Assembly: GCF_033100795.1 (NCBI RefSeq)
Contig: NZ_JAWLVI010000003.1
Location: forward strand, 1 to 64,000
Reading direction: 5' to 3'
Length of the DNA stretch: 64,000 nt
Source of the DNA: Pseudothioclava sp033100795
GTDB taxonomy: Bacteria; Pseudomonadota; Alphaproteobacteria; Rhodobacterales; Rhodobacteraceae
In this document: positions 1 to 7,931 of the stretch, in pieces
Layout: each line of letters opens with the position of its first letter
Position numbering within the stretch: position 1 is the first letter of the stretch
Notes under the pieces: generated by a model
The model's database searches: none
What the model saw: only the letters and a program-made list of their open reading frames with translations
What the model was told of the DNA's origin: nothing
Translations under genes and position numbers: made by a program

Positions 1-119
1 GGCAAGTACCCCAGTTCGTCGAGGATCACGAGATCGACGCGGAGTAAGCTGTCCGCCAAACGTCCCACGCGGCCTTCTCTCTTTTCGGCCTCAAGTTTGT
101 TGACGAGATCAACGGTGCT
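1..119 (-). pseudogene. istB: Internal fragment of an IS21-family helper ATPase (IstB), fused in frame to the portal
   Basis: Read on the minus strand, these bases encode STVDLVNKLEAEKREGRVGR followed by DLVILDELGYLP. This is the region leading into the Walker B motif of IstB, the AAA+ helper of IS21 transposition. The N-terminal half of IstB, with the Walker A motif, is missing and is replaced by portal sequence in the same frame. The C-terminal half would lie left of the window. No IS terminal inverted repeat is visible at the junction, so this is not a simple insertion; a deletion between an IS and the portal, or an assembly join, would explain it. Confidence 0.7.
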
Positions 120-623
120 GTCGGTTTCGGTTTTCTCAAAGGGCAGCATCTCGGATTGCAGAAGCTGCAACTGCAGCGGCACCAGCAGCCCGTCTTCTGC
201 CCGGCGCGGGCGCAGGCGCACTAAACACTCGCCTGCGACAAACATCTCGCGCGCGACCATGGCCTGCAGTCCGTAGAAATCGGTCAGACCATCGGCATCT
301 GCTTCGTCCGTCCAGGCCAGCCAGAGCTTCTGGACCTGGTCACGCAGTGCCGCATCCGTAATGAGCGAAGACGGTTTGATTCCGTCGCCGACGAGATTGG
401 CTGCGAAGGCCTCGCAGGCATTGGCTGCGTACCCATTCGTCACCACCAGCTCGCGGGAGCGGGCCAGCAGTCGCGGCCCACCCGAGGCAACCAGCGCATT
501 GATGTTTTCCAAGGGCGGGTTCCAGCCCCGCAAGCGGCGCTTGGCCATCGCCCCCTCAAGCCGCGCACGCATGGCTTCAGGGCCGGCCGGCTTGGGGCGG
601 CGGAACATGTCGAACAATGCCAT
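1..623 (-). CDS. Phage portal protein (lambda GpB family), N-terminal part, partial at left edge
   Basis: The frame opens at ATG 623, 5 bases after the stop of the gpW-like gene, and stays open to the window edge (207 codons). The first ~168 residues look like a lambda-family portal protein, which forms the dodecameric DNA entry ring of the phage head: a basic start (MALFDMFRRPKP), then EAFAANLVGDGIKPSS, then an EMFVAGECLVRLRPR segment. From about base 119 downwards the same frame turns into an IstB-type ATPase, so the portal is truncated and chimeric here. It follows gpW and terL in the usual packaging order of lambda-like phages. Family assignment is from motif and context; the product is probably non-functional as a portal if the junction is real. 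Confidence 0.75.
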   Translation of the reverse strand, partial: MALFDMFRRPKPAGPEAMRARLEGAMAKRRLRGWNPPLENINALVASGGPRLLARSRELVVTNGYAANACEAFAANLVGDGIKPSSLITDAALRDQVQKLWLAWTDEADADGLTDFYGLQAMVAREMFVAGECLVRLRPRRAEDGLLVPLQLQLLQSEMLPFEKTETDSTVDLVNKLEAEKREGRVGRLADSLLRVDLVILDELGYL

Positions 624-628
624 GTTAG

Positions 629-844
629 TTAGAGGCCCTTGGTCGCTGTCACGCGGACTTGGCGGATGAGTTTCCGCCCCTCGGCCGCGGCAATCTCGCG
701 GTCCAGTACTTCAATGGCACGGTCGATTTCCGCGACGGAGCGATAGTCCACCGTCTTGCCGTCGTAGCTGACGCGGGCCACTCCGGAGGCGCGCTGTGCC
801 GCGAGCGCATCGCGGCGGGCGCGCAGGTCTGTGATTGTCGACAT
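629..844 (-). CDS. gpW-like phage head-tail joining protein
   Basis: A 71-residue protein with two helical stretches: TDLRARRDALAAQRASGV, a short beta-type middle (VSYDGKTVDYRSV), then EIDRAIEVLDREIAAAEG. This is the layout of the lambda gpW head-completion/connector family (usual length 65-75 aa), which fills the portal channel and forms the tail attachment site. It lies immediately upstream of the portal gene in the same direction and downstream of terL, the lambda A-W-B order, although a plus-strand cassette now separates it from terL. Function is inferred from size, pattern and order. Confidence 0.7.
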   Translation of the reverse strand: MSTITDLRARRDALAAQRASGVARVSYDGKTVDYRSVAEIDRAIEVLDREIAAAEGRKLIRQVRVTATKGL

Positions 845-897
845 GTGAGGTTTTCCGTTAATGTGCGGCGAATGCAGCAGGACTATTGCCGACGCCC

Positions 898-1512
898 ATG
901 ATCGAACCCATCGCCCGCATCAGGATCGAAATCGAAGACACAAACCCGCTGGTCTGGCGAGAACTGGATGTGCCACTCTCGACCACCCTGGCCATGATGC
1001 ATGACATCATTCAGGTCGTGATGCGCTGGTGGGATTACCACCTGTACGAATTCGAGATCGGGGACAGGATTTACGGCGTGCCGTCTTCTGATGACGATCT
1101 CTACGAGCGCAAGGTCTACAAGGCGAGCGGGCTCCGTCTTGCAACTGTTCTGGAGCGCGGCATTCGGGAATTCCTCTACGTTTACGACTTCGGCGACAAT
1201 TGGCGTCACCGGATCACTGTCCTCGATGTCCGGCAGGGGGATGCCGATGTCGAATATCCACGTTTCATCGCTGGTGCGCGCCGCGCGCCACCCGAAGATG
1301 TCGGCAGCATCAGCGGTTTCGAGGAGTTTCTTGAAGCGGTCACGGATCCAGAGCACGAGCAGCACGCGCGCATGTTGGAATGGTACGATGGGCCATTCGA
1401 TCCCGATGACATTGATGAACAGCACCTGCACATGATCATCGGTGATTTCGCAGCCCGGCGACGTGGACCGTTGATGAGCCATCGCGGCACGGGTCGCAAA
1501 AAGCCCTCGTGA
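898..1512 (+). CDS. Plasmid pRiA4b ORF-3 family protein
   Basis: The N-terminal RIRIEIEDTNPLVWRELDVP and later YDFGDNWRHRITV are hallmarks of the pRiA4b ORF-3-like domain, a beta-rich domain of unknown biochemical role common on plasmids and phages. I take ATG 898; a TTG at 886 would add four residues and neither has ideal ribosome-binding spacing. The stop overlaps the GTG start of the GIY-YIG gene by four bases, so the two are a translationally coupled plus-strand pair. The pair lies between terL and the gpW gene, against the direction of the surrounding packaging genes, which is typical of an acquired (moron) cassette. Activity is unknown. Confidence 0.75.
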   Translation: MIEPIARIRIEIEDTNPLVWRELDVPLSTTLAMMHDIIQVVMRWWDYHLYEFEIGDRIYGVPSSDDDLYERKVYKASGLRLATVLERGIREFLYVYDFGDNWRHRITVLDVRQGDADVEYPRFIAGARRAPPEDVGSISGFEEFLEAVTDPEHEQHARMLEWYDGPFDPDDIDEQHLHMIIGDFAARRRGPLMSHRGTGRKKPS

Positions 1513-1778
1513 CCGGGTTCGTCTATGTCCTCGGTAGCCAGACCTCCTGTGGCTATCGCACCTATGTCGGATGGACCCTCGATCTTGACCGCCGTCTGGC
1601 CGAGCATAATTCGGGCACCGGAGCGAAATCGACGCGCGGCAATGCATGGTCTCTGCTCTATGCCGAACGTCTGCCAACCCGGATCGAAGCCATGCGTCGC
1701 GAATGGCATCTCAAGCGGGATCGCCGCCTGCGCCGCCTGTTGGCATCATGGGCAAAGGGATTTGATCACCCCATGTAA
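1509..1778 (+). CDS. GIY-YIG domain nuclease-like protein
   Basis: An 89-residue single-domain protein. It has a variant GIY-YIG core, FVYVLGS near residue 4 and TYVGWT near residue 18, followed by LDRRLAEHNSG and ending in a basic helix (REWHLKRDRRLRRLLASW). Length and pattern match the small UPF0213/SLX1-type GIY-YIG family, presumed DNA endonucleases. Translation starts at GTG 1509, overlapping the stop of the upstream gene. The last 13 bases overlap the convergent 3' end of terL. It could act as a repair or homing-type nuclease for the phage or inserted cassette; that is inference. Confidence 0.75.
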   Translation: MTGFVYVLGSQTSCGYRTYVGWTLDLDRRLAEHNSGTGAKSTRGNAWSLLYAERLPTRIEAMRREWHLKRDRRLRRLLASWAKGFDHPM

Positions 1779-3784
1779 CTCGACCGCGCGAGGCGGCGGA
1801 CCTGTGCTTTGCGGGTCGATTGCCGCGCCGCTCCGGTCGCGGAGCCACCTGCATCAGCGACCGCGAACTGCGCGGCCAATTCATCCCATCGTGCATTTGA
1901 CCAGCGGTCGGCACCAAGGATCCAAGCGGCCGCGCGAGCATAGACCCGGCAATCCAGCGCTTCATTCCGTTCCCGCAGCTTTTGCCATTCGAGCTTCGCG
2001 AAGCCGCGTTTCGTGCGGACCGTCACCAGCTGTTCAGCCACGACCTGCTTTAGCCATTCGGTTTCCACCCATTTCGGCAGGTGGATCGTTCCCGGTGGAA
2101 ACACCGCCCCCTCAGCGCATTCCTCGTCCGTCGGCCGATCCAGCCGCAGGAAGCGGTAGGTTTCGGCCTTGAAGGTCGAAACAGCCACCGTCCAGAGCCG
2201 TGCGCCACGCCGGAGCCGTTTGCCGCCCTCGGTCGCATCGACAAAGGTCGGCCCCGAAACAGGGCTCGAGCGGTTGAACCCTTCGACACCCTTTATCGGG
2301 GCCACCTGCGCGAAGCCGACCTTTCGTGACCAGGCATAGACCGCCGGGGCCTCATAGCCCGTGTCGATGGCCAGCCGGGCGATCTTCAGATGCGCCCCAC
2401 ATTCGTGGGGCCAGCTGCGATCCAAGAGCGCGGTCAGGTCTGACCACGCATCAGGCCGATCCGGGCCGCCCTCGATAACAACGTGATCGACGAGCCAGGA
2501 CTCAAAACCGCGTCCCCAAGCCCAGATATCGACCTCGATCCGGTCCTTCTGCACATCGGCACCAGCCGTCAGGAAGAGCCCGCCCGTCGGAACCGTTCCG
2601 GGTTTCCAGGTCTCGCGGCGGTCATAAAGCCGCTGCCAGTCGGGCGCTTCGCCCGTTTCGATCCAGGTCTCGCCAAGGGTCGTGTTGCGGAAGGCCTTGA
2701 TTGCCTCGTCCGAACCCTGTGCTGCCTCCCAAGCCCGGGCGATCTGCATCCAGCTCATCCAGCCGATGGGGGAATAGAGGGCGGAAAGGTGATACCCCAC
2801 GGTTTTCGGGTCGGCGGATGCGCTGGTCGCACGCCATTCACCGGCTTCCAGCATCGCCGTCTTGTGATGCTCTGCGATGGTCCTGTCGCAGGCCTCGCAG
2901 TGATATTCGGCCATCTCGGGCTGGCCCTTTTGCCACTGCAGCCGCTCGAACTTCAGCCATTGCATGGCGTCGCAATGCGGGCATGGCACGAAGAAACGGC
3001 GCTGATCAGAGGCTTCGAACTCGCGCTCGATCCGGCTCAGCCCCCGGATCGTCGGGGTCGACACCAGCAGGATTTTGCGCCGATGCGCGAAGGTCAGCGA
3101 GCGCGCCTCGGCCAGTGAGACCGGATCGCCTTCCTCGTCAGCCGAGGCCGGATAGGCGTCGACCTCATCAAGGAAGATGTAGCGCGCCGGGGTCGAGCGC
3201 AGCCCGACCGCCGAGTTCGCGCCCGTCATGATCAATATGCCGCCCGCGAATTCTTTGGACAGCATCGTATTGCCCGCGTCGCGGGATCGGGCCGGTTTGA
3301 CCTTCTCTCGGAGCTCGGGACTTTCCTCGATCAGCGGATCGACCCGCTGGCGCGAGTTTCGCTTGGCGAGTTCCACCGTCGGCTGGACCGCCAACATTGG
3401 CCCTGGTGCCTGATGGATCGCAAAGCCGATCCAGTTATTGCCTGCCTCGGTCGCTCCGACCTGTGCGGCCTTCATGAACACGACGCGTTGCGTGGGGTCA
3501 CCCGGCGACAGCCGGTCCATGATCTCGCGCATATAGGGCGTGCGCATGGTGCGGTATCGCCCGGGTTCTGCGGCCGACCGCCCCGACAGCATGCGGTGCC
3601 GGTCTGCCCATTCAGAGACGGTCAGATCGGAATCTGGCGTAAGGCCAGCGCCCCAGGCGCGCAGGATCTCGGCCGCGCCGTCGAAATCGTCGAGTTGTTC
3701 GCCTACCGCTTCGCTACTTGAGGCGTGCGCATCACCGAAGGTCGGGTTTGACCTCGGCGAGATCGTCGAGCTGGGCACGGACAT
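1766..3784 (-). CDS. terL: Phage terminase large subunit, GpA family
   Basis: The DNA-packaging motor and nuclease of a lambda-like phage, 672 residues. Visible motifs are a Walker A variant KAAQVGATE at residues 105-113, the Walker B IFLDEVDAYP at 203-212, and a CPHC (268-271)/CEAC (296-299) zinc-type pair typical of GpA proteins. The C-terminal half has acidic segments (GADVQKDRIEVDIWAW, RLAIDTGYEAPAVYAW) fitting the RNase H-fold nuclease. The start at 3784 overlaps the end of the small-subunit-like gene by 53 bases. The 3' end meets the GIY-YIG gene tail to tail. Confidence in the family is high. Confidence 0.93.
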   Translation of the reverse strand: MSVPSSTISPRSNPTFGDAHASSSEAVGEQLDDFDGAAEILRAWGAGLTPDSDLTVSEWADRHRMLSGRSAAEPGRYRTMRTPYMREIMDRLSPGDPTQRVVFMKAAQVGATEAGNNWIGFAIHQAPGPMLAVQPTVELAKRNSRQRVDPLIEESPELREKVKPARSRDAGNTMLSKEFAGGILIMTGANSAVGLRSTPARYIFLDEVDAYPASADEEGDPVSLAEARSLTFAHRRKILLVSTPTIRGLSRIEREFEASDQRRFFVPCPHCDAMQWLKFERLQWQKGQPEMAEYHCEACDRTIAEHHKTAMLEAGEWRATSASADPKTVGYHLSALYSPIGWMSWMQIARAWEAAQGSDEAIKAFRNTTLGETWIETGEAPDWQRLYDRRETWKPGTVPTGGLFLTAGADVQKDRIEVDIWAWGRGFESWLVDHVVIEGGPDRPDAWSDLTALLDRSWPHECGAHLKIARLAIDTGYEAPAVYAWSRKVGFAQVAPIKGVEGFNRSSPVSGPTFVDATEGGKRLRRGARLWTVAVSTFKAETYRFLRLDRPTDEECAEGAVFPPGTIHLPKWVETEWLKQVVAEQLVTVRTKRGFAKLEWQKLRERNEALDCRVYARAAAWILGADRWSNARWDELAAQFAVADAGGSATGAARQSTRKAQVRRLARSSYMG

Positions 3785-4292
3785 GTTTTTCCAAAACCTT
3801 CTGCATGGCAGCTGGCTCTACGCCGAGGTCGGCGGCCATGAGGGCCGCCGCACGAGCTGGCCAGTTGACCCAGACATCGCGTTCCTGTCGGGCGAGCCGA
3901 AAAACCAGCGACAATGCGCGCGCCCGGTCGATCAGCTCCCCCTTGAGTTTTTGCAGCCGGATCCGCCGCTCTTGTGCTTTCAGCACCTCGTTTGCGGTTT
4001 TCGCCTGCAGAAATGTCGTCCCACCACCCACCTGCGGTGCGCTCAGCCCCTGTTCGCGGAGCGTTTCGCCGACAGCGGAGACCGCCGCCTCGGAAACGGG
4101 CTTCAGGTTCGGCTGCGGGGTTTTGCGGGTTTTTGACGGGTCTGTCGCCTGAGTGCGTAGCGCGTCGCTGGCAACCGCATCAATGCTGCCATCGTCATGC
4201 AGGACCAGCCGCCCGGATGCCTTGGCCTTCTGGACCGCGCCGCGCGAAAGGCCGACACGGGTCGCGTATTGGCGCTCGCTCATGCCCTCCAT
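3732..4292 (-). CDS. Probable phage terminase small subunit / DNA-packaging protein
   Basis: A 186-residue protein that opens with a predicted helix-turn-helix (MSERQYATRVGLSRGAVQKAKASGRL), like the DNA-recognition domain of lambda Nu1. A middle helix rich in charged residues (ANEVLKAQERRIRLQKLKGELIDRARAL) follows, and then a C-terminal helix. It lies directly upstream of terL and overlaps it, the standard place for the subunit that recognises the packaging (cos/pac) site. The N-terminal Met could also be the internal Met of MSERQY. Role is inferred from position and the HTH. Confidence 0.7.
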   Translation of the reverse strand: MEGMSERQYATRVGLSRGAVQKAKASGRLVLHDDGSIDAVASDALRTQATDPSKTRKTPQPNLKPVSEAAVSAVGETLREQGLSAPQVGGGTTFLQAKTANEVLKAQERRIRLQKLKGELIDRARALSLVFRLARQERDVWVNWPARAAALMAADLGVEPAAMQKVLEKHVRAQLDDLAEVKPDLR

Positions 4293-4405
4293 GTCGCGCT
4301 CCGATTATCATTCGAAATCATGCTCTTATATCGTTGATAAGCCTCCGCATCAGAGCGAACCTGGGTTCAGAAACGGATGAAATTCCAGCCTGAGGAGCCA
4401 CCGCC

Positions 4406-4648
4406 ATGACCCGCCTGAACCGAACCCGAGAACCGCGCCAGAGCCAGACCGCAGCCTTGACCGCGTTCATCGAGAAAAAGGCAGAGATCGACACCATGCT
4501 CGCGCGTCTACAGGCGCTGAGCGCAGAGCATTTCAACATCCACCCCGACGAGGTCCATTGGGGCCATGTCGGCAACCTCGACTATTACGCCGAACTCCTG
4601 AAGCGCATCACCGACAGCGCCTTCAAGGAGGGCGAACACGCGGAGTGA
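4406..4648 (+). CDS. Small conserved phage protein, unknown function
   Basis: An 80-residue protein with a basic start (MTRLNRTREPRQSQ), one long helix (TAFIEKKAEIDTMLARLQALSAEHF) and an acidic tail. A run GAGGAGCC lies upstream of the ATG as a plausible ribosome site. It is transcribed divergently from the terminase genes and is followed 5 bases later by a 72-residue ORF in the same direction, so the two probably share a transcript. I recognise it only as a type often found in phage regions of this bacterial group; no function can be assigned. Confidence 0.65.
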   Translation: MTRLNRTREPRQSQTAALTAFIEKKAEIDTMLARLQALSAEHFNIHPDEVHWGHVGNLDYYAELLKRITDSAFKEGEHAE

Positions 4649-4653
4649 ACCCC

Positions 4654-4872
4654 ATGGAAACCACCAGCATTCGGCTCCCCATCCGGAAACTGCCCGAGCA
4701 TTTTGATCGCAGCCGTATCACCGTCGTCCTTGAGGAGATCGAAATGGCCCTGATGGACGATGGGGGCGTCTACGGCAAAACCTTCGCCGACAGCTTCACG
4801 ATCACGGTCGAGGTTCCGACCCATCAGCTGATGGATACGGCAAGCTGCCTGAAAGACCTCGGCCTGATCTAG
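4654..4872 (+). CDS. Small hypothetical protein in phage plus-strand operon
   Basis: A 72-residue protein beginning METTSIRLPIRKLPEHFDRS. The chosen ATG at 4654 lies 5 bases after the stop of the previous gene; GGAG at 4642-4645 gives a ribosome-binding site with normal spacing. The frame is open further upstream, but that part overlaps the preceding gene and has no reason to be coding. The sequence is acidic in the middle (EEIEMALMDDGG), with no membrane segment or known motif. Function unknown. Confidence 0.6.
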   Translation: METTSIRLPIRKLPEHFDRSRITVVLEEIEMALMDDGGVYGKTFADSFTITVEVPTHQLMDTASCLKDLGLI

Positions 4873-5065
4873 CCCTCGGGAATACGCACGAACTGCGCGG
4901 GAAAATACCCATGACCACGCTTTACGACACCTAGACAATCGTTCTGTTATGCGGAGCGCCATGGCCGGGCTACCTAGAAGTACCGCAAACGGTTCGAGCT
5001 GCACAGTTGCTTAACATTTGGCTGAAGCGTAACCATTTATGATAAATAGCTGACGGAGCCCAACA

Positions 5066-5311
5066 ATGGCCGAGTTCGAACGTAAAGGGCACTGGAGAAC
5101 CCTGCTGGATGGAACCCGAACTTGGGTCGCTCCTCATGTCGTTTCACGCGATAGCCAGCCCGCCTCGGAAGTTTTCCCCACACACGTATTGGAAAGACGA
5201 TTAGAAGAGATCAAAGCAAAGGTAGAGAAGAGGAAGGCCAAGAAAGCGCGGCGCAAGGCCCAACTCCGTTCAAAGAGAGAAGCTCGGAAAGCAAGAATAA
5301 AGTCAAATTAA
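5066..5311 (+). CDS. Small basic hypothetical protein
   Basis: An 81-residue protein with GGAG ten bases before the ATG. The N-terminal half is WRTLLDGTRTWVAPHVVSR. The C-terminal half (from about residue 45) is a strongly basic, probably helical run rich in K, R, A and E. The charge suggests nucleic-acid binding but no named domain is visible. About 190 non-coding bases separate it from the upstream small gene, so it may have its own promoter. Its base composition is lower in GC than the packaging genes. Confidence 0.5.
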   Translation: MAEFERKGHWRTLLDGTRTWVAPHVVSRDSQPASEVFPTHVLERRLEEIKAKVEKRKAKKARRKAQLRSKREARKARIKSN

Positions 5312-5344
5312 CCCCGGACTTGCTCTGGTTTGTGCGGTGGTGTT

Positions 5345-5531
5345 TCAACGTACACCGCGCACCCGAATGGCCTCGAAGAGCCGCCGTAGCAGAAACGAGC
5401 GAGCCAAGCTGACGCAGGTGAACAGCAAGCCCATTTGCAGATTTTGCGCGAGCGTCGTGTGCAGCCCGAAGATCGGGATCGAGGGCGAGTCTATAGCTTG
5501 CCGCGAGGCTAGCGCCACGCACCACGCCCAT
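5345..5531 (-). pseudogene. Truncated, frameshifted copy of the small membrane protein gene at 6451-6702
   Basis: The minus-strand frame near 5345-5480 encodes IPIFGLHTTLAQNLQMGLLF, then LARSFLLRRLFEAIR. This is nearly the same as IFPIFGLHTTLAQNLKMG and ARSFALRRVFESIR of the intact gene at 6451-6702. The DNA is also close: the run cagattttgcgcgagcgtcg is identical in both places. Upstream of the match the frame breaks; remnants of the N-terminal half are only visible in another frame (from an ATG at 5531). It is a decayed paralogue lying on the far side of the 5571-6374 gene, so the gene is flanked by direct repeats. Confidence 0.6.
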
Positions 5532-5570
5532 CGAAATGCCGTCGTCCCTCGTGGCGGCGGCTTCTTTGTA

Positions 5571-6374
5571 TCACAGCGAAATGTTCCAGTAGTCGAGCAC
5601 CTTCCGGACATCATCCCGAGGATAGTGCGGCCCAGCAGATGCGAGGTCCTTGCGAATAGCGGTCTTCCTTCGATCTGCCGCGTCCTTAATCCGCGCCGAA
5701 AACTTGGCTGTGCCGAGAGGAAGCGAGGACCGATCTGGTTTCGGCCAGCTTTCCGGGTAAGCGTCCCAATCCGACCATTCCGCGACCTGCCGGGCGGTGT
5801 CTGCCACCTCCTCATGGTCACAAGACCAGCCGTAGAGCTGCAACGCGCATACCCGCAGCATCATCTTTACTTCGGTCATGACGTCCGTAAATGCCTTCAG
5901 CGGTGTGGGGAGAAGGACCATGTTCGCCACGCAAGAAAAGAAGCGCCGATCCTGAACCACAGCATTGCTGATCTGATAAGCGGCATCATCCACACCCCAT
6001 ATATGGCAGCACGACCAATTCGGTCGTTCCGCCGCACGGAGGCCCAGTGCGAGCGTAAGAGCCTTGTTAGCGTGGATGTTTCCTTCGAACTTGTGAATAG
6101 TCGCGCCCGTTTGACGATTGCGGTTCATCTGTGGCTCAGACCAGTTTGCCTTATAGAACAAGCTCCGCCGGGCGTGTTCTGGATACCAGACTGGAAGGTA
6201 CTGGAATGTCTGTGGATCGACCCACTGCGCAGTCCGCTCAATCAAACCCATCACATCGTTGAGGCCGAGCTCACGCCGCAACGCTTCGAGACCGTCTGGC
6301 AGCAAATCGGAGTCTCTATTTTCCTCGTTTTCGTTGTGCAGCAACACAAGCCCGATCCTAAATCTCCGCACCAA
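5571..6374 (-). CDS. Hypothetical protein, possible degenerate HNH-like nuclease
   Basis: About 267 residues if the first in-frame TTG/GTG (6374/6371) is used. No ATG lies near the start, so the true start is uncertain; a GTG at 6347 has AGGA at good spacing. The C-terminal half holds NWSCCHIWGVDD, then SCVANMVLLPTPLKAFTD. The C-H-I-W and N-x-V-L-L-P pattern recalls the Cys/His and Asn/Leu core of HNH-type nucleases, but the match is weak. It is flanked by two copies of the same small membrane-protein gene. I do not recognise the family with certainty; a restriction-like or effector role is speculation. Confidence 0.5.
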   Translation of the reverse strand: MVRRFRIGLVLLHNENEENRDSDLLPDGLEALRRELGLNDVMGLIERTAQWVDPQTFQYLPVWYPEHARRSLFYKANWSEPQMNRNRQTGATIHKFEGNIHANKALTLALGLRAAERPNWSCCHIWGVDDAAYQISNAVVQDRRFFSCVANMVLLPTPLKAFTDVMTEVKMMLRVCALQLYGWSCDHEEVADTARQVAEWSDWDAYPESWPKPDRSSLPLGTAKFSARIKDAADRRKTAIRKDLASAGPHYPRDDVRKVLDYWNISL

Positions 6375-6450
6375 AATTATGGCCCGGCAATGTTTTCCAA
6401 CTCAGAGAGATCATAGGTTCTGAGTGCGTTGGCGGCAACGTTGGAACCGT

Positions 6451-6702
6451 TTAGGCGAGATCGCCTCGACGGAGGTAGTCCTTGTCGCCAGCAAGTCGGA
6501 TCGACTCGAACACCCTCCGCAGGGCGAAGGAACGCGCTATCGACACGATGGTAAACACCGCGCCCATCTTCAGATTTTGCGCGAGCGTCGTGTGCAAGCC
6601 GAAGATCGGGAAGATCAGAATCTGCGTCACGACCGCAACGCTGTACCCGACGATCACGTTGGTGATAGCCTCGACCAGAGACATGAGGCGAGACTGTTTC
6701 AT
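6451..6702 (-). CDS. Small two-segment membrane protein (DUF7220-like)
   Basis: An 83-residue protein with two hydrophobic stretches: NVIVGYSVAVVTQILIFPIF around residues 15-34 and a second, weaker one around MGAVFTIVSIARSFAL. A conserved GLHTTLAQNLKMG link joins them, and the tail is basic (LRRVFESIR). Such small proteins are common in alphaproteobacterial prophages, with unknown function. Its ATG overlaps the stop of the upstream methyltransferase gene by four bases, so it is co-translated with it. A broken second copy lies at 5345-5531. Confidence 0.65.
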   Translation of the reverse strand: MKQSRLMSLVEAITNVIVGYSVAVVTQILIFPIFGLHTTLAQNLKMGAVFTIVSIARSFALRRVFESIRLAGDKDYLRRGDLA

Positions 6703-7931
6703 GCGGCCTCACGTTCCGCCGTCAGCGCATCGAAAGTGGTGTCACTGCCCTCAAGCAACGCCTGCTTGCCCGTAAACTTCTGCCAACGCTGGACAGCCAC
6801 ATCGATGTAGGCCGGGTTCAGCTCGATGCCGTAACAGACCCGGCCCGTGGTCTCGGCCGCGATCAGCGTGGTGCCCGATCCCATGAAAGGCTCGTAGACC
6901 GCCTGACCCGGGCTCGAGTTGTTTAGGATCGGCCGGCGCATGCATTCCACCGGCTTCTGCGTCCCGTGGACGGTCTTTTCGTCCTGATCCTTGTTGGCAA
7001 TTTGCCAAAGCGTGGTCTGCTTGCGGTCACCTGCCCAATGGCCCTTGCCGGATTTCCGAACAGCATACCAAGCGGGTTCGTGCTGCCAGTGATAATCGCC
7101 CCGGCTCAGAACCAGTCTGTCCTTGGCCCAGATAATCTGGGAGCGGATGGTGAAGCCAGCGACTTCGAGGCTTTCCGCCACGGTCGCCGCATGCAGCGCG
7201 CCGTGCCAGACATAGGCGACATCGCCGGGGAACAGGGCCCAGGCCTCACGCCAGTCCGCTCGATCATCATTCAGCACCTTGCCCGTGCGTTTGGTCTTCG
7301 CCGCGCCCGCCTGGTTGCGCCAGCTGGGATCGTATTCCACACCGTACGGTGGATCGCTGACAAGCAAGAGCGGCATTACGCCGTTCAGCACTCTCTCGAC
7401 ATCCGTGGCAACCGTGCTGTCGCCGCAGAGCAGCCGGTGGTTACCGAGGATCCAGAGATCGCCCGGGCGGCTGATCGGATCCTCGGGGGTTTCCGGAACA
7501 TCGTCCTCACCCTCCTGCGGACCGGTGCCTTCCTCAAGACTCGACATGAGTGCGTTGAGCTCGTCATCGGTGAAGCCGGTCAGCCCAAGGTCAAAATCCG
7601 CCTCCAGCAGGTCCGCCAGTTCGAGGTTCAAGAGGTCCTTGTCCCATTCCGCGTTCTCGCTCGAGCGGTTGTCCATGATCCGGAACGCGCGCGCCTGGGA
7701 CGCGGTAAGTCCCTTGGCGACATGCACCGGCGCGGTCTTGAGGCCGAGCTTGCGCGCAGCCTCCAGCCGGGTGTGCCCAGCCAGCACGACCATCGCCTCG
7801 TCCACAACGATGGGCTGTCGCCAGCCGAACTCCTGGATCGAGGCCGCGACCGTGGCGATCGCCTGCTCGTTGCGCCGCGGGTTGCGCGCATAGGGAATGA
7901 TCTGCTCAAGCGGCAGGTCGACGACGTCCAT
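6699..7931 (-). CDS. ParB-domain / DNA methyltransferase fusion (beta-class N4/N6 modification methylase)
   Basis: A 410-residue protein. Residues ~1-90 are a ParB/Srx-like N-terminal domain (NPRRNEQAIATVAASIQEFG, then VVLAGHTRLEAARKLG). The catalytic motif DPPYG is at 193-197 and the SAM-binding motif FMGSGTT is at 349-355. That order (IV before I) defines beta-class amino-methyltransferases. Such fusions are common in phages of Rhodobacterales, where they may protect phage DNA from host restriction or alter gene expression. The ATG at 7931 has AAGGA upstream. The stop overlaps the next gene by 4 bases. The recognition sequence cannot be read from the protein. Confidence 0.9.
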   Translation of the reverse strand: MDVVDLPLEQIIPYARNPRRNEQAIATVAASIQEFGWRQPIVVDEAMVVLAGHTRLEAARKLGLKTAPVHVAKGLTASQARAFRIMDNRSSENAEWDKDLLNLELADLLEADFDLGLTGFTDDELNALMSSLEEGTGPQEGEDDVPETPEDPISRPGDLWILGNHRLLCGDSTVATDVERVLNGVMPLLLVSDPPYGVEYDPSWRNQAGAAKTKRTGKVLNDDRADWREAWALFPGDVAYVWHGALHAATVAESLEVAGFTIRSQIIWAKDRLVLSRGDYHWQHEPAWYAVRKSGKGHWAGDRKQTTLWQIANKDQDEKTVHGTQKPVECMRRPILNNSSPGQAVYEPFMGSGTTLIAAETTGRVCYGIELNPAYIDVAVQRWQKFTGKQALLEGSDTTFDALTAEREAA

